From contig NC_059346.1 of the NCBI RefSeq assembly GCF_019703515.2, positions 12,752,501-12,816,500 of the forward strand: a stretch of DNA of 64,000 bases. The letters run 5' to 3'. This DNA is from Myxocyprinus asiaticus (Eukaryota > Chordata > Actinopteri > Cypriniformes > Catostomidae). Shown in pieces: positions 1-25,559 of this stretch; position 1 is the first letter of the stretch, and each line of letters begins with the position of its first letter. Position numbers and translations under genes: made by a program. The notes below the pieces were generated by a model. The model made no database searches and was not told the origin of the DNA. It was given only the letters and a program-made list of their open reading frames with translations.

Positions 1-128
1 AACTAGTTACAAGTAAACTTAACTCATCTGTGATTGAAGTATTATTGTTTTTTATATATATTTATATTGAGTTATAGCACATCTTATGCATTATAAGGGA
101 AATTATGACTGAACTCTTGGTTAGCCAT

Positions 129-300
129 ATCAGAATCAGAATCAGAATGAGCTTTATTGCCAGGTATACTTACACATACAAGGAATTTGTCTTGGTGACA
201 GGAGCTTCCAGCGTACAACATACAAAACAGCAACAAGACATAGATAATAATAAAAAGTAATTAAAAACTGAGTAAAAATTGAACAGAAAAAGTATATATA

Positions 301-367
<67 letters not shown>

Positions 368-382
368 CACACACACACACAA
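129..382. repeat. Dispersed repeat tail with TA/CA microsatellite
   Basis: A tandem ATCAGA run is followed by a segment reading AGCTTTATTGCCAGGTAT, a sequence found scattered in many fish genomes as the 3' part of a retroposon (recognised from memory, family uncertain). It runs into a pure TA tract (about 301-363) and a short CA tract. The tyrosine/isoleucine-rich open frames here are only the translated TA repeat. Confidence 0.6.
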
Positions 383-1297
383 AGTCATCAATTTCAAAAA
401 AAAAATTTGTAATTAAATTTTAGTTTTATAATGAAATAAATTAATATGGTGGCACAATTATATTTTTGTCTATAAAACTAATTTCAAACATTTAAGCATA
501 CGCCTTCAGATCAAAAGATTTTTATGATCATGAGAAAAATTTCAGTCAAGTGTTTCAAAACTTTTGACCAGTAGTGTATGTATATATATACATACATATG
601 CCACATTGGATATCAGTACTCCTAGTGCACATAAATCTGCACTTTTATAAAGTACAATTGAGTAAAGAAGAATGGCTTACATTGAACAGGCTTCAAGTTC
701 ACCAGAGGAAACACTACTCACCCTTATGGTGACTTCACACAAATCACAACTATTAACCAGCTACAACAATACAACAACAACAGTCATAAGAATTAAAACT
801 ATATACTTTTTAAATAACAATCATTACTTTTCTACATAAGTTCCCTTGTTTTGACCAAACATACATCATTATTGAAGCGCAAGGGCTTATGAGTATTCCA
901 CACAGCCGCAATTTTGTACTTGATAATTTTTAGTTAGTAGTACTTGAAGCCAAAGTTTAAAGAGCGTACAATGTATATTTGAGTTATGATTTCAAAATGA
1001 CATTTCATATACTGTTCAGTTAGAAGCACTTAAATGTTTTATTAATGACAACTTTAGGATTTAGAGAGTAACAGTCACTTAATTAAAACTAGTAAGAATA
1101 GTAAAAACTTAAGCTTAAGTTGCGTAAACTACTTTTTACTATTTGAGATAACTATTAGTATTTAGGCTTTTCATTAATAACTCAAATGTGTCCTGAATAC
1201 TACAAAAAGGCAAGCTGAACTAAAAGAAAATAACATTTTAAAATTGTAAATTAAATGGTAAGACTCTTCCGAGAAATATTTTTGAAAACATAATCGA
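383..1297. other. AT-rich stretch, no gene seen
   Basis: AT-rich sequence without long open frames, RNA-gene signatures or clear terminal repeats. Confidence 0.5.
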
Positions 1298-1301
1298 TTA
1301 A

Positions 1302-1968
1302 AGGAATGTTCCAATATCAATAAGCTAAATCGACAGCATTTGTAGCTTAATGTTTATTGCCACAAAAATAATAATAATAATAATAAATAAATAAAAAATA
1401 AAAATAAAAATAATAATTCAACTTTCCCCCAGCTTTTCTTTAAAAAAAAAATAAAAAAAGCAAAATTCTGAGTTACAGTGAGGCACTTACAATGGAAGTG
1501 AATGGGGCCAATCCGTAAAAATACTCAGAGTTTCAAAAGTATAGCCACAAGATGTAAACAATATGCGTGTTAGTATGATATTAGCGTGATAAAATTGCTT
1601 TATAACAATTTCTCTATAAAGTTAGCCTATATTCAATTTTACAACTTGGTTGCCATGATGACGTCACCCCATAAACCCTAAAACGACCATAAAAACAACA
1701 GTTTAAACAACGAAACAGTTCAAATAATACACAAGTTTTAACAGAAGAATTAAATGCAAGTGGTTTTATAAATTGATAAGCTTCATATTTCTGCCTTTAA
1801 ACTCTCCAAAAATTGGCCTGATTCACTTGTAAGTGCCTCACTGTTACCTTGATTTTTGCTTTTTTATAAGAAAAAGAGGGATGAGTCAAAACTATTTTTG
1901 TGGTAATCAACATTATGCAACAAATGCTGTCAATTGTGCTTAACTTGTATTAATCCCAGAATATTCCT
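1302..1968. mobile_element. TTAA-flanked palindromic MITE, family A copy 1
   Basis: The ends read AGGAATGTTCC and GGAATATTCCT in inverted orientation (the right end read here as GAATATTCCT) and both are bordered by TTAA (1298-1301 and 1969-1972). Most of the element is an imperfect inverted repeat: GTGAGGCACTTACAATGGAA near 1480 is mirrored by the segment near 1820-1845. There is no coding capacity. TTAA duplications are typical of piggyBac and Kolobok transposons. Related copies occur at 10887-12508, 28240-28836 and 51830-52315. Confidence 0.8.
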
Positions 1969-1972
1969 TTAA

Positions 1973-4309
1973 TTCTCATTTTTCATCCAAATGTTATTTG
2001 GCGTTTCGGTTGCATCAAATCAGTAAAGAATTTTGATTCTCAGTCAGTTTTACATCAGGGTGACCCTTTAAATAATAGTTAAACAATTATTAATAATAGA
2101 CAATAATAAACAATGACAGTTTTCAAGAGTGATCCTAACAATAATATTTCATTTTCATAATCATTCACACTCAGACCAGATAACTCATTTGACAATTTCT
2201 GCAGCATTTCTGAGGGTTGGTCTCAACAAATCATTTAAAATTGGTTACTGTGAAAGTCATATTTCCAAATTCACACAAAATGTGCTTTGTTGGCCAGGAA
2301 ATACACATTGGTCAATTCCCATTTAAACTAAGTGAAAATCTCAGAATTGTGTGGATGAGATGCAGCATTATTTGTGAGCTGAGGTTAAATAATTAAGAAT
2401 CATTCACGGAGTTGCAAGTTCTTTGCATATACAGTACACAAATACATGCATACATGGAGGAATTTCAGACCCACGCAGTGTTTTCCAAATCACAAATAAG
2501 AGCAATTAATTCTCCAAAATATTGATAACTAGGCAGCCCTTTACTGCGGCTGAGAGCAAACCCATGACAAGTATCTCAACCTATCATATATGACACGATA
2601 TGAAGTTTATTAAAAAGTTCCTCTGGTTGGGAGGGGCACGCAGCAAATTCCAAACTTGATTAGTGCAGCTCCGAAAATCAAGTTAATACAAAAGAGGACA
2701 AAGAGAGCATTTAGAGGGGCCAGATAATTGCTGAGACGTTGAGCACCTCTGCACACACTCAGTAACTCAGTAAGCTTCGCACATCAACAAAGCAATAAAG
2801 CCTTTGTTAGTGGCTCACAATTCTCAGAATTCTGAAAGCTGCCTCATTCACAGAGAGAGTCGTGACTGAATCTGACAGCTTGTCACCTCAGAGAAATAGC
2901 CCTTGTCCTCATGTGGCACGGCCGTCGTAGTGACCACAGATGTCCTGAACTTTCCAGCCCAAAAATAAAAAGACCAGTTAGTGCATTGTACTACAAATGT
3001 ATTTGAGGTAACATGATAATGTTCTACAGTCTCTGCCCATATCTTAGTATGGTTTTAACCCTGCACTGTATATCGATCAATACATGATAGCCATGCCTTG
3101 AGAAAGTAATACGTACTTGTGAAAGAAGGCATGTGGAAATATCCACCGAGCAATGTGTTTAATTGCATAAGTGGAGCATGTTTTCCACAGGAATCTGGTA
3201 ATCACCTCAAGTAAGCCTCCCCTCAACAACATATTTCCCAAACTCTCTGTTTCCAAGCATGCGAGGAACTACGTAAACAGTTTACAGCCTCCATAATGAG
3301 GTGATGACAATGATTCTGACCTGTAATATTGACTTGTGCACGCATTCAAAAATTGCAAATCATTTAATGATACTCCAGGTTATTGAGGTAGATTGCTTGC
3401 ATAGAGTATGCAAAGGAGCTAAACTGGAGATAATACAGTATAAATGTCATATTCTGTAGTGCAGACCGGGACTGTTTATAAATGGATCTGAATCAGTACT
3501 GGATGGATTGCAAGCTCTGACAACAAGCAAACCTTATTTGTAGACTTCTGTCATATTTCATTTTAATTGCAATAGTCTTCTGATAATGAATGTGCAAACA
3601 ATGAGGCAATCAGATTCTCAAAATGACAAAGTTTGCTCAGTTAGCATAGCTTATGGTTGGTTTTAGAGGCTTTGGGTCACCAACATGTATGCAAAATCAC
3701 TTGGGGTATTCCAGACAGATATGCTCCTTTATAGGGCATATTTCTTAATTAATTATCCAGGAATTATCCAGGATAATCCAGTAATGAATGTGCTCAGCCT
3801 CAGAGAAACCACATGTAAAAAATTACAAATACGTACGAAAAAGATTTTATTTCATTTTTAATTTAATTTAAATGTAATCGCATATGATAATTAAAAGTAA
3901 TGTTATTACTTAATTTATTATTTTATAATAAATATATATTGATACATAAATATTAATAAATATATAATATTACAATGTAATATTAGATTTATATTGTATA
4001 ATTAAAAAAAACTTAATAATTGCCTTTATTTAATTTTTTTCGATTTTTTCATTTGTGAATAAAAGCATGAATTCAAAAATATACTTTGCAGATGTATAAT
4101 TGTAATATACACGACTGTAATATTGCAATGTATGATATTGCATATTTTATAAATATAAAAGTAATTAATTTTTTATAATTACAAGTTTTTTTATTTTATT
4201 TTATTATTTATTAATTGTATTTTTCATTTGTGAATAAACGTATGAATTCACAAATAAAAAATGCAGATGTATAATTGTAGGATAATATTTGTGCATAGCT
4301 ACTTGAACC
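1973..4309. other. Non-coding stretch, no gene recognised
   Basis: Mixed-composition sequence (about 2500-3700) followed by very AT-rich sequence (3830-4280). No exon, RNA gene or terminal-repeat pair could be supported. If the candidate first exon at 4631-4711 is real, this is its first intron. Confidence 0.4.
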
Positions 4310-4870
4310 ACATAGCAAACGGAACCATCTGACGCGGAACCGCTGGCCCGGGCTGAAGTGACCCCGCACAGCCGAACTTTCTGCCAGAACCGTGCGGGGA
4401 CCACACAACAAGCTGCTCCACATTTCACACAAAACACACACCTTCCCCGCGCTTCCGAAATAAATACACGTAAAACCAATGGGAAAAATGTGTTTAAAGT
4501 AGCTTTAATTACTATATAATCTGTATTGTTTACTATATCTTATATAACATTTTGCAACATTTGACAAGCCGAAACAAATCGCAAACAAACACAAGGGACA
4601 ATGGGCTGCTGCCACAACACTTGTACTCACTTTTTGCGCGAAACATCCAGTCACCCACAGAAGGCAGACTGTCATGTACACCCACGTCCTGGTCAGTCTG
4701 CGAAGCCCCATTTTAATCACTTCAGCTCGGGCAGAGACGCTCTCAGGACTTGTCCTCTCTCCCCATTCACCTGAGGGAACGCGGAGGCGCGCGTCTACAT
4801 AGAGCGTGGACACGCGCGCAGCAACCGCAGAAGTCTGGCGGTGCGCGTGCACGACGGCGGAGATCAAATA
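4310..4870. promoter_or_regulatory. CpG-rich segment, possible promoter region
   Basis: CpG density rises sharply against AT-rich surroundings, with many CG dinucleotides between 4317-4450 and 4635-4860. The second cluster lies around and upstream (minus strand) of the candidate signal-peptide exon, as expected for a CpG-island promoter. No TATA box or start site could be assigned. Confidence 0.45.
4631..4711 (-). CDS. Candidate first coding exon with signal peptide, gene unknown
   Basis: Reading minus from an ATG at 4711, 27 codons encode a short basic N-terminus (MGLRRLTRTW), a hydrophobic core (VYMTVCLLWVTGC) and FAQK. The frame then meets AAA|GTGAGT, a strong splice donor at 4630. This is the shape of a secretory or membrane protein first exon: n-region, h-region, then a small-residue cleavage site near CFA/Q. 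It sits in a CpG-rich segment. The open frame extends upstream to another ATG at 4867, but the downstream start gives the better signal peptide. No later exon is recognisable to the left, so the gene would continue outside the window. I do not recognise the protein; a chance open frame is possible. Confidence 0.4.
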
Positions 4871-4871
4871 G

Positions 4872-5613
4872 ACATCAGCGAGGAGAGAGAAATGGGAACA
4901 ATTACTATCATTGCACAGCGCTGCTGGGGGTGGAATTACATTTAATGTACCTCATAATATCCTAAAATTCAAGAGATTATGTTTTCATTTAGGCTACTTT
5001 AGTTTTGTGGGGCCTTTCTTCGTCTCTCTGATATTAAGGACAGAAGTCTTTAGAACCAGTGGCACTTTAAATATTTGTTGAACTTAAAATTGAGTATGCC
5101 ACAAATTGTATCTTGTGTTCTTTGTACTTGTGATGGATTTATACTATGGTCTGTTTCTGTTTATAACTTTTGTTTACAATGGTGTGTAAAGTGTAATGAC
5201 ATTAACCAAACATTACTATTACTAGAATTACTGTGTTTTTTGAACATGGTATGATGGCAATAGCTTGTTTTTGTTGTTGTTTTGTTTTTTTGCACATGTA
5301 CCTTTATAATACAAACATAATACCAATAACCAGTAATTTTGCAATTAATAATTGTCAGTCTGTCTGTCTATCTACACTGAAAAAGGGGAAGCAGCTGCTC
5401 TATTGAAAATACTAAACCAGCACACTTGAAATCAACTTAATACATTTATGTTTGAGATGAAAACATAATTATATTGTGTAGAGTCAAAGTGATATTCAAC
5501 ACCTTCAATAAAAAGTGATACGATCACATTGCTATAAAATGTTCAAATGGATTCAGACTTCTTACGGGTGGTGTTCACTCAACTGATTTTTACTGCTTGC
5601 TCATTTAACTTAT
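4872..5613. other. Non-coding stretch, no feature seen
   Basis: AT-rich sequence with a short GTCTGTCTGTCTATC run near 5356 and no supported gene or repeat boundary. Confidence 0.4.
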
Positions 5614-5617
5614 TTAA

Positions 5618-7057
5618 AGGGGTCATGACATGAGGAATAATATTTTCCTTGATCTTTTGACATATAAGAGGTCATTGTACTATAAAAACATACTGTAAGT
5701 TTCAGAAATGAAAACGTCCTCCTTAATAGAAAAAGAGCATTTATTTAAACCAAACTGCAAAAACGTCTCGATTGGAATTTGTGGAATTGTGACGTCACAA
5801 GGACTAAATACATCTGCATATGCAACGCCTATTTTTCCGTCATTGCACCCTTGGCCCCGCCCACTGGTTCTCAGTCAGTCACACAGGTGAAGAGGAGAGA
5901 GATGGGGCTGTTATGGGAAATTCATCCAAAGTGGACTTACACAGGACACCATGTGCCTGTCAGGATTTAAATGTTTTTCTATATAAACATGCACAGACAG
6001 ATGTCTTTGACAGCTTGATATATATCTCCGGCCGCTTTTAAAAGATGCAGTGTCAAGTTACAACTCTGAATTGGAGAAGCTCTCTGTCATTCAGCTGCAG
6101 CCTCTTGCTCTGTTGAGCATCATGGACGCGTTCTTTCGCCCATCTGTGCTATTTTTAGTTGTCGGTGTATGAAAACATGATGGAATGATACTGGAAACTG
6201 GATGTGGGTGTGTCTTCAGCGTATTTTAGAGTGGATGTATGTTTGGCTCATATCATACCAGTTGTAATACGATTCAAGCTTTGCAAAGGAACTGTTCTTG
6301 AAGGATAGGGCAGTTAAAAACACTTGGACGCGATCGCAAAAACCATGAGTAAACAATTTAATTCATGAATATTTCATACGTCATTACTATGTGATAGTTT
6401 ATGGTTTATGGTAAACACCCTGTTTACACCGGTCGCGTCCGTTGATGCTATGCAACACCTTGAGGCTGTCTACCTCGGGCGGGTCGACACTAACTTTCGA
6501 AACTGTTTATTTTTGTTGTTGTCAGAAGTAGTGCCACCGTGTGCAGCACAAAATGGAACGGGACATCTGTTTACTGTCGCCGCAACGGACGCTTCCATGG
6601 TAGACAGCATCATTGATTATAATGGGTTCTATCGCTTTTGACACGACTCTCACATACGGTGTGTAGATGGGGTGTGCGTGAGATTAACAGTTTAATATAT
6701 TCGGATGCAATGTGTTGGATGTGCGTAATGTGTAAACCCTGCCATTTAGTTTTATAATGTTTTGGTTCATTTTCTTCCGACTGAGTTTCAAAAATGTCTC
6801 TATTCAAGTGGCTGCACGGTATTAGCCAATCAGAACAGTTGGCATTTACGTTGATGTTTTAAGGAGGCATGTATGCCAAAACCGAGCATTTCAGACAGAG
6901 GGCCAGAGACAGGGGGCAAAATTATCATATATTACTATATTATGACTGTTTTAATGCAAAAAAAAATAAATAAAAAAAAAATACCTTAACATTCTAAGTG
7001 GACCTCAGGGAAGATAATAAAACTATATATAAAAAAAAAGAGCATTTCGTGACCCCT
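5618..7057. mobile_element. TTAA-flanked non-autonomous DNA transposon, family B copy 1
   Basis: The ends AGGGGTCATGA and TCGTGACCCCT are inverted copies, bordered by TTAA at 5614-5617 and 7058-7061. Internal segments such as GTGACGTCACAAG near 5790 and CATGGACGCGTTCTTTCG near 6121 recur in the copy at 11450-12480, which shows a shared family. Open frames of 60-77 codons overlap each other and resemble nothing known to me. TTAA duplication suggests piggyBac or Kolobok mobilisation. Confidence 0.85.
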
Positions 7058-7061
7058 TTAA

Positions 7062-7640
7062 AATTAGATAATGCAACACAATTCTTTAGCATTTGGTTTC
7101 AACTTAATTTCATTGTGTACAGTCTATCTATGTTCACTTAATCCAATTGTTTTGGGACTGTCAATAATATTTGTTGCATCAATGTTTTGCTGAAGCCGGG
7201 CAGGTGATTTCCTGTTCCCAGACTTGTGTTTAATGTTCTGTTATGTTGCGATTTAGATGAGTTTCTGTCATGTTTAATTTTTTTGGAGGTTACCATTGTG
7301 AAGAAGAGTGGAGCTAATGGCAGCTCGAGGTTGGGTACATTACTAAACTCATTTTCATTGTGTGGAACCAATGTCTCGTTTTGTCTTTTCTGTCTGTCTG
7401 TCTACCTAGTCCATGTCCTGCTTTTTATTGTTCAAGGCATTTGACAGATTTAGACTTTGCACACTTTATCTAACAAGCTAAAATCGAAAAGTTATCATAA
7501 AAAAAAACAAAAAACAAAAAAAAACATTCTTAAGCACACAGTTTTAAACATACTGAAATCTTTTTATCTCCCGCCAGCACACTAACTGGTTATGATGGAC
7601 AGTGGAATGAATAAAGATAAGGCAAAAACGAATGTTCCAG
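7062..7640. other. Non-coding stretch, no feature seen
   Basis: AT-rich sequence with short A-runs near 7500-7520; nothing assignable. Confidence 0.35.
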
Positions 7641-10424
7641 TTATATTTATTCTGTTTATTTTTTCCTTTGATGAACAAAAATAATCAATGTACTGTACCT
7701 TGATATGAAACTATAATGTCTTAATTTCATCTGAACAAAATTACTTCATAACACAAAAAAGTCCCATAGTTGTTCTTTTTCTTAAACTGTACACAGATGA
7801 TGACGCTGTGCCAGACAGCGGCAGTGAATAACACAGAACTCCTCCATCAGGAGTGATGGTGTTATATGGCCTAACAAAGTAAAACATTCACAGAAATGGA
7901 GCCCACCAAACTGTGAAGGCCTTTTCATACCCAAATGAATTGTATGTACAAGCTGTTAAAATGGAAAAAGTATTACGGCCCTTTTCACATGGATCAAAAT
8001 CATGTTTGTACTCTGTCAGTGCGTAAGTTTTATAGTCTGTTAGACATCCAAGGCAGATCTGTGAGAAAATCACTGAATTCCTTGAAAAGACATTTGATGA
8101 GCAGCAGAGAACTTTGGGTTGCTCCCAGTGCTTCATCAGTCTGCAAGATCACACAGTTCTCTTTCATATATGCTCTCAATAATACATAACACTTCACTAC
8201 AAATTGCTCCTTATGAAATTGTTATGCTTTAATGACCACCTAACATCATGAAACAGGCCACGGTGTGCTGTTTGTCAAAAAATAAATAAAAAAATAACAA
8301 ATAAAAAAAAACGCCCATTTCACCTGTGCTGCTCATTTTAATGAAAAATAATAATTACATTTATTGAGCAGTTGGTATCTTCATATAGGCCTGTAACTAT
8401 TAAAATTCTAATCAGAATGTTTTCAAATTCAAAGCTCTGTTTATTGAGAAAAAAAACACATTTTAAAATCACTCTACAGTTCAATGTTTCAATGTTTAAG
8501 TAATGACTTCACAATCATTTTATGTTGGTTGAAGATTTTTGGGGTAACCTTTTAATATTCTAATATACTGTATGAAAAAGAGGAAACACTCCCTCATTCT
8601 GCATTTGATATTGTTACAATTACATTGAATTTTGTCTCAAAATATGTGAAACCCTTGAACATGAATCAAGCAGGGAGAACATGTAAATATGGCAAGCAAA
8701 AAGATATTTTTAACATACGACTTTATCATACTTTTATTTGCAACTGATGTTAAAAGTGAAAGGAAAGGTGAAACTGAGGTTTTCTGAACTCCCCGTTCCA
8801 TTATATCTTGAATTAAACTTCCCTTGCCTGTTATTATTACAAGAGCATGTTGGATATTCCAAAACTGAAAGATGTGAAAGGGACATATAAGAAGCAATGA
8901 GCAATTAATAGCTTTTACTTTTTTTTTTTTTTTAAAGGACCAGTAATCACGTTTAATATGTATTCTATTATGACAACTTAAAAAACAAAAGTGTAAAACT
9001 ATCAAATGGATCCAGCATTTCAAATTTCAAAAAGGCATTTTCACTTCGTGTATAATTTTTTTTAAACTAATTTTCCAAAACTGTTGTACGTATAGCAACA
9101 TTGCTTCATTCTCTTACATCATTCTTTTACTAAGATCATAAATCTTAACCAGACTTTCAAAAACTTTCAAAAACTCAAAATGGCAATGAATACTAATTCA
9201 TTTATACATATAAATTATAAAATATGAAAGAAAAAAAATTACAAACCCACTTCTGATTAGAATATTTTTTTTTCTTTTTTTTTTTTTTTTTTGATAAAAA
9301 TATCGTAATATATACCAAACTATTGAAGGTTGGGTTTTAAAAAATAATAATAATGCAACTTGGAGATTGTGGACCTTAATTTCAGTACACCTGGATCATT
9401 CATCTTTAACACAGCACTTCCTTTATGTTATAAAAGATTTTTAAAGTGTTTGTTGAAAGACAAAGAATTTAACTGTAAAACATGGCATATGGCTTTAACA
9501 TGTGGCCGGTACTGATCGTATTCACTTCTATATCTTTTCCACTATAAAACACTTTTCCAAAGTAAAACAAAGTTTAAAAGAAAGTTTTAACAGACTGGTT
9601 ATAATGGCCAGTATCCAGTCAACATACTGAATTTTCTTTTTTCCCCCCAGTTTCTTTTTAATATTACATATACACATATATGTTTATTTCTATGGCAGCT
9701 TATAGTTTTACATGATCAAATATCTCAATGATCACCATATTCAAAAAATAAAGCTTCTGTGAAGGTTTTTAAAGTACAGAAGTGCTGTTATGGTTAGTTT
9801 GGAGTCAGATAGATTAACTGGCAAATTATTTGAAATGAAATGAGGAAAAACCCTGATTGTTAGATCAGTAAAATTATAGAAATACAGTTATAATGGGTTT
9901 ACTGGCATCTACAAATACTGTACAACCACAGTCAAGTGTGTGGAAAGGTTACTGAGACCAATAGATCAGCATACTGAGCACCTTTGCATTCAATAAGTGA
10001 CCTTTGACCTTTTATATACAAACAATTGGCCCGGACACTGTACATATTCAGCCCTTAATGGTGTATTTTTTAAATATCAATATTAGGCTTTAAAACCAGT
10101 ATTTTCTGGAGTGTGTGTGTGATGTCCTCTGATGACTGACACATACAAAAACACACAATGCTCCTTGGTCGAAGTGGCTCCTGTTCTATTTTACATGGGG
10201 CCACACGGAAAGTTGCAGGACCGTCTCTTTCAGATTAGAAGCGGCCAATGCAAAACGTTCTCTTATCAGACCTGCCAAAGACTGTGTGCCTCCTGATTGG
10301 TCAGTTCAAGTATCATTTTAAAGAACAGTAAAAGGAAAGAAAAACTCTTTCCTTGAGCACAAGTGGAGGTGGTGTTGCTATGGCAGTGCTTTTCCTCACA
10401 GGGAGTGGCTCTTCTACCAGTCCA
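7641..10424 (-). other. zdhhc8: Possible zdhhc8 3' untranslated region and downstream flank
   Basis: This lies directly downstream of the zdhhc8 stop codon on the minus strand and, unlike its surroundings, shows no recognisable transposon ends. Possible polyadenylation signals (AATAAA on minus, TTTATT on plus) occur near 9683, 8728, 8438, 8360 and 7645. Mammalian ZDHHC8 has a long 3' UTR, so part of this is plausibly transcribed. The real cleavage site cannot be chosen from sequence alone. Confidence 0.35.
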
Positions 10425-24668
<14,244 letters not shown>

Positions 24669-24989
24669 CTGCAAGGGTACAACACAAAGAGAGAGAGAGA
24701 GAAAGAATAAGGATTATCAACTAGAATGCTAAAGTTGACAGTTTGAAGAAGAATTTTCTTTGAATGATCAAAGCACAGCCTGTGATTGTTCATTCCTCTT
24801 CAATAAATTGCTGCATCTTGCCGATGTTCAACTTTACACTGAACATCAACAGAATATCAAATAAAGTAAAAACAAATATGTGCAATTATATGTACTCAAA
24901 CTAATTTCTTAAACTCAAAAAGCACAGTAGGGGAATGTCTTCTGGGTAAACCGCATTAGTAGGAAAGCAAATGGTACCCAGTACACACG

Positions 24990-25277
24990 GACAGCTAAAG
25001 TGGGAAAATGGTGATTTCTCCAAACCAGGACCAAGGTGGACGGTAGCGGCTCCTCCACCTTCAAGCGACCGGCAGCGGCTTCTCCCCTTACCGGTGGACG
25101 GCAGCGAGCTCCTCTGCCCTCCGGCGGACGGGATCTCCTGGCGGACGGCAGCGGAATCCGCCTTCGGGCGAACCGCTCCAGTACCACCGTATTATACCCC
25201 CTCTGCGTTGCGATCCTCCGTCAGCAGCGAGGCTCTCTGACGGCGCGTCTTCCTCCATTCCTGGGTTTTGGCACCAG
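24990..25277 (-). mobile_element. Leader region of a truncated Ty3-type retrotransposon
   Basis: Immediately after the LTR end, the minus strand reads TGGTGCCAAAACCCAGGA (25276-25259), a primer-binding-site-like sequence, then a GC-rich leader with diverged short repeats of the CTGCCGTCC(A/G)CC type. It stops abruptly near 24990 with no gag, protease or polymerase domain. The GC content contrasts strongly with the surroundings. Open frames in both strands are leader artefacts. Confidence 0.7.
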
Positions 25278-25517
25278 TGTAATGGGGTTCGGGAAAGGAG
25301 GTGGTGGGAACCGGATCAACACTCAACAAGACTTTAATTTTAACATAACATCAAACTGGAACATAATAACAGATGTCGACCACGAACACACACAGCTCCG
25401 TGTGTGTTTCTCTCTCTGGCATCCCCGGCTCCTCCTCTAATCTCTCTCCCACTGATTGGGCAACTCAGTGCCAGGCGTGCACCCTCATGGCCCGGCCACG
25501 CACTCCTCTTCGTCACA
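25278..25517 (-). mobile_element. LTR of a truncated Ty3-type retrotransposon
   Basis: On the minus strand the segment runs from TGTGACGAAG to CCCATTACA, followed directly by the primer binding site. It contains ATTAAAG near the 3' part and CCTCCTTTCCCGAACCCC, matching the end of the solo LTR at 19752-19989. The distal LTR is absent, so no target duplication can be confirmed. Confidence 0.72.
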
Positions 25518-25559
25518 CAAACGTAACCCGTATAAAATGTAGTCTGGGTTGTTTTTTAC

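Noticed and set aside
154..397. Open frames rich in Tyr and Ile
   Set aside because: They are translations of the TA/CA microsatellite. The same applies to 14775-15008.
4204..4479. Open frames left of the candidate signal-peptide exon
   Set aside because: They overlap in several frames of the CpG-rich segment, lack splice-site support and resemble no known protein.
24915..25440. Overlapping GC-rich open frames
   Set aside because: They lie in the LTR and leader of a retrotransposon fragment, on both strands, with no gag or polymerase domain. A zdhhc8 CpG promoter was considered but the LTR and primer-binding-site sequence explain the GC content.
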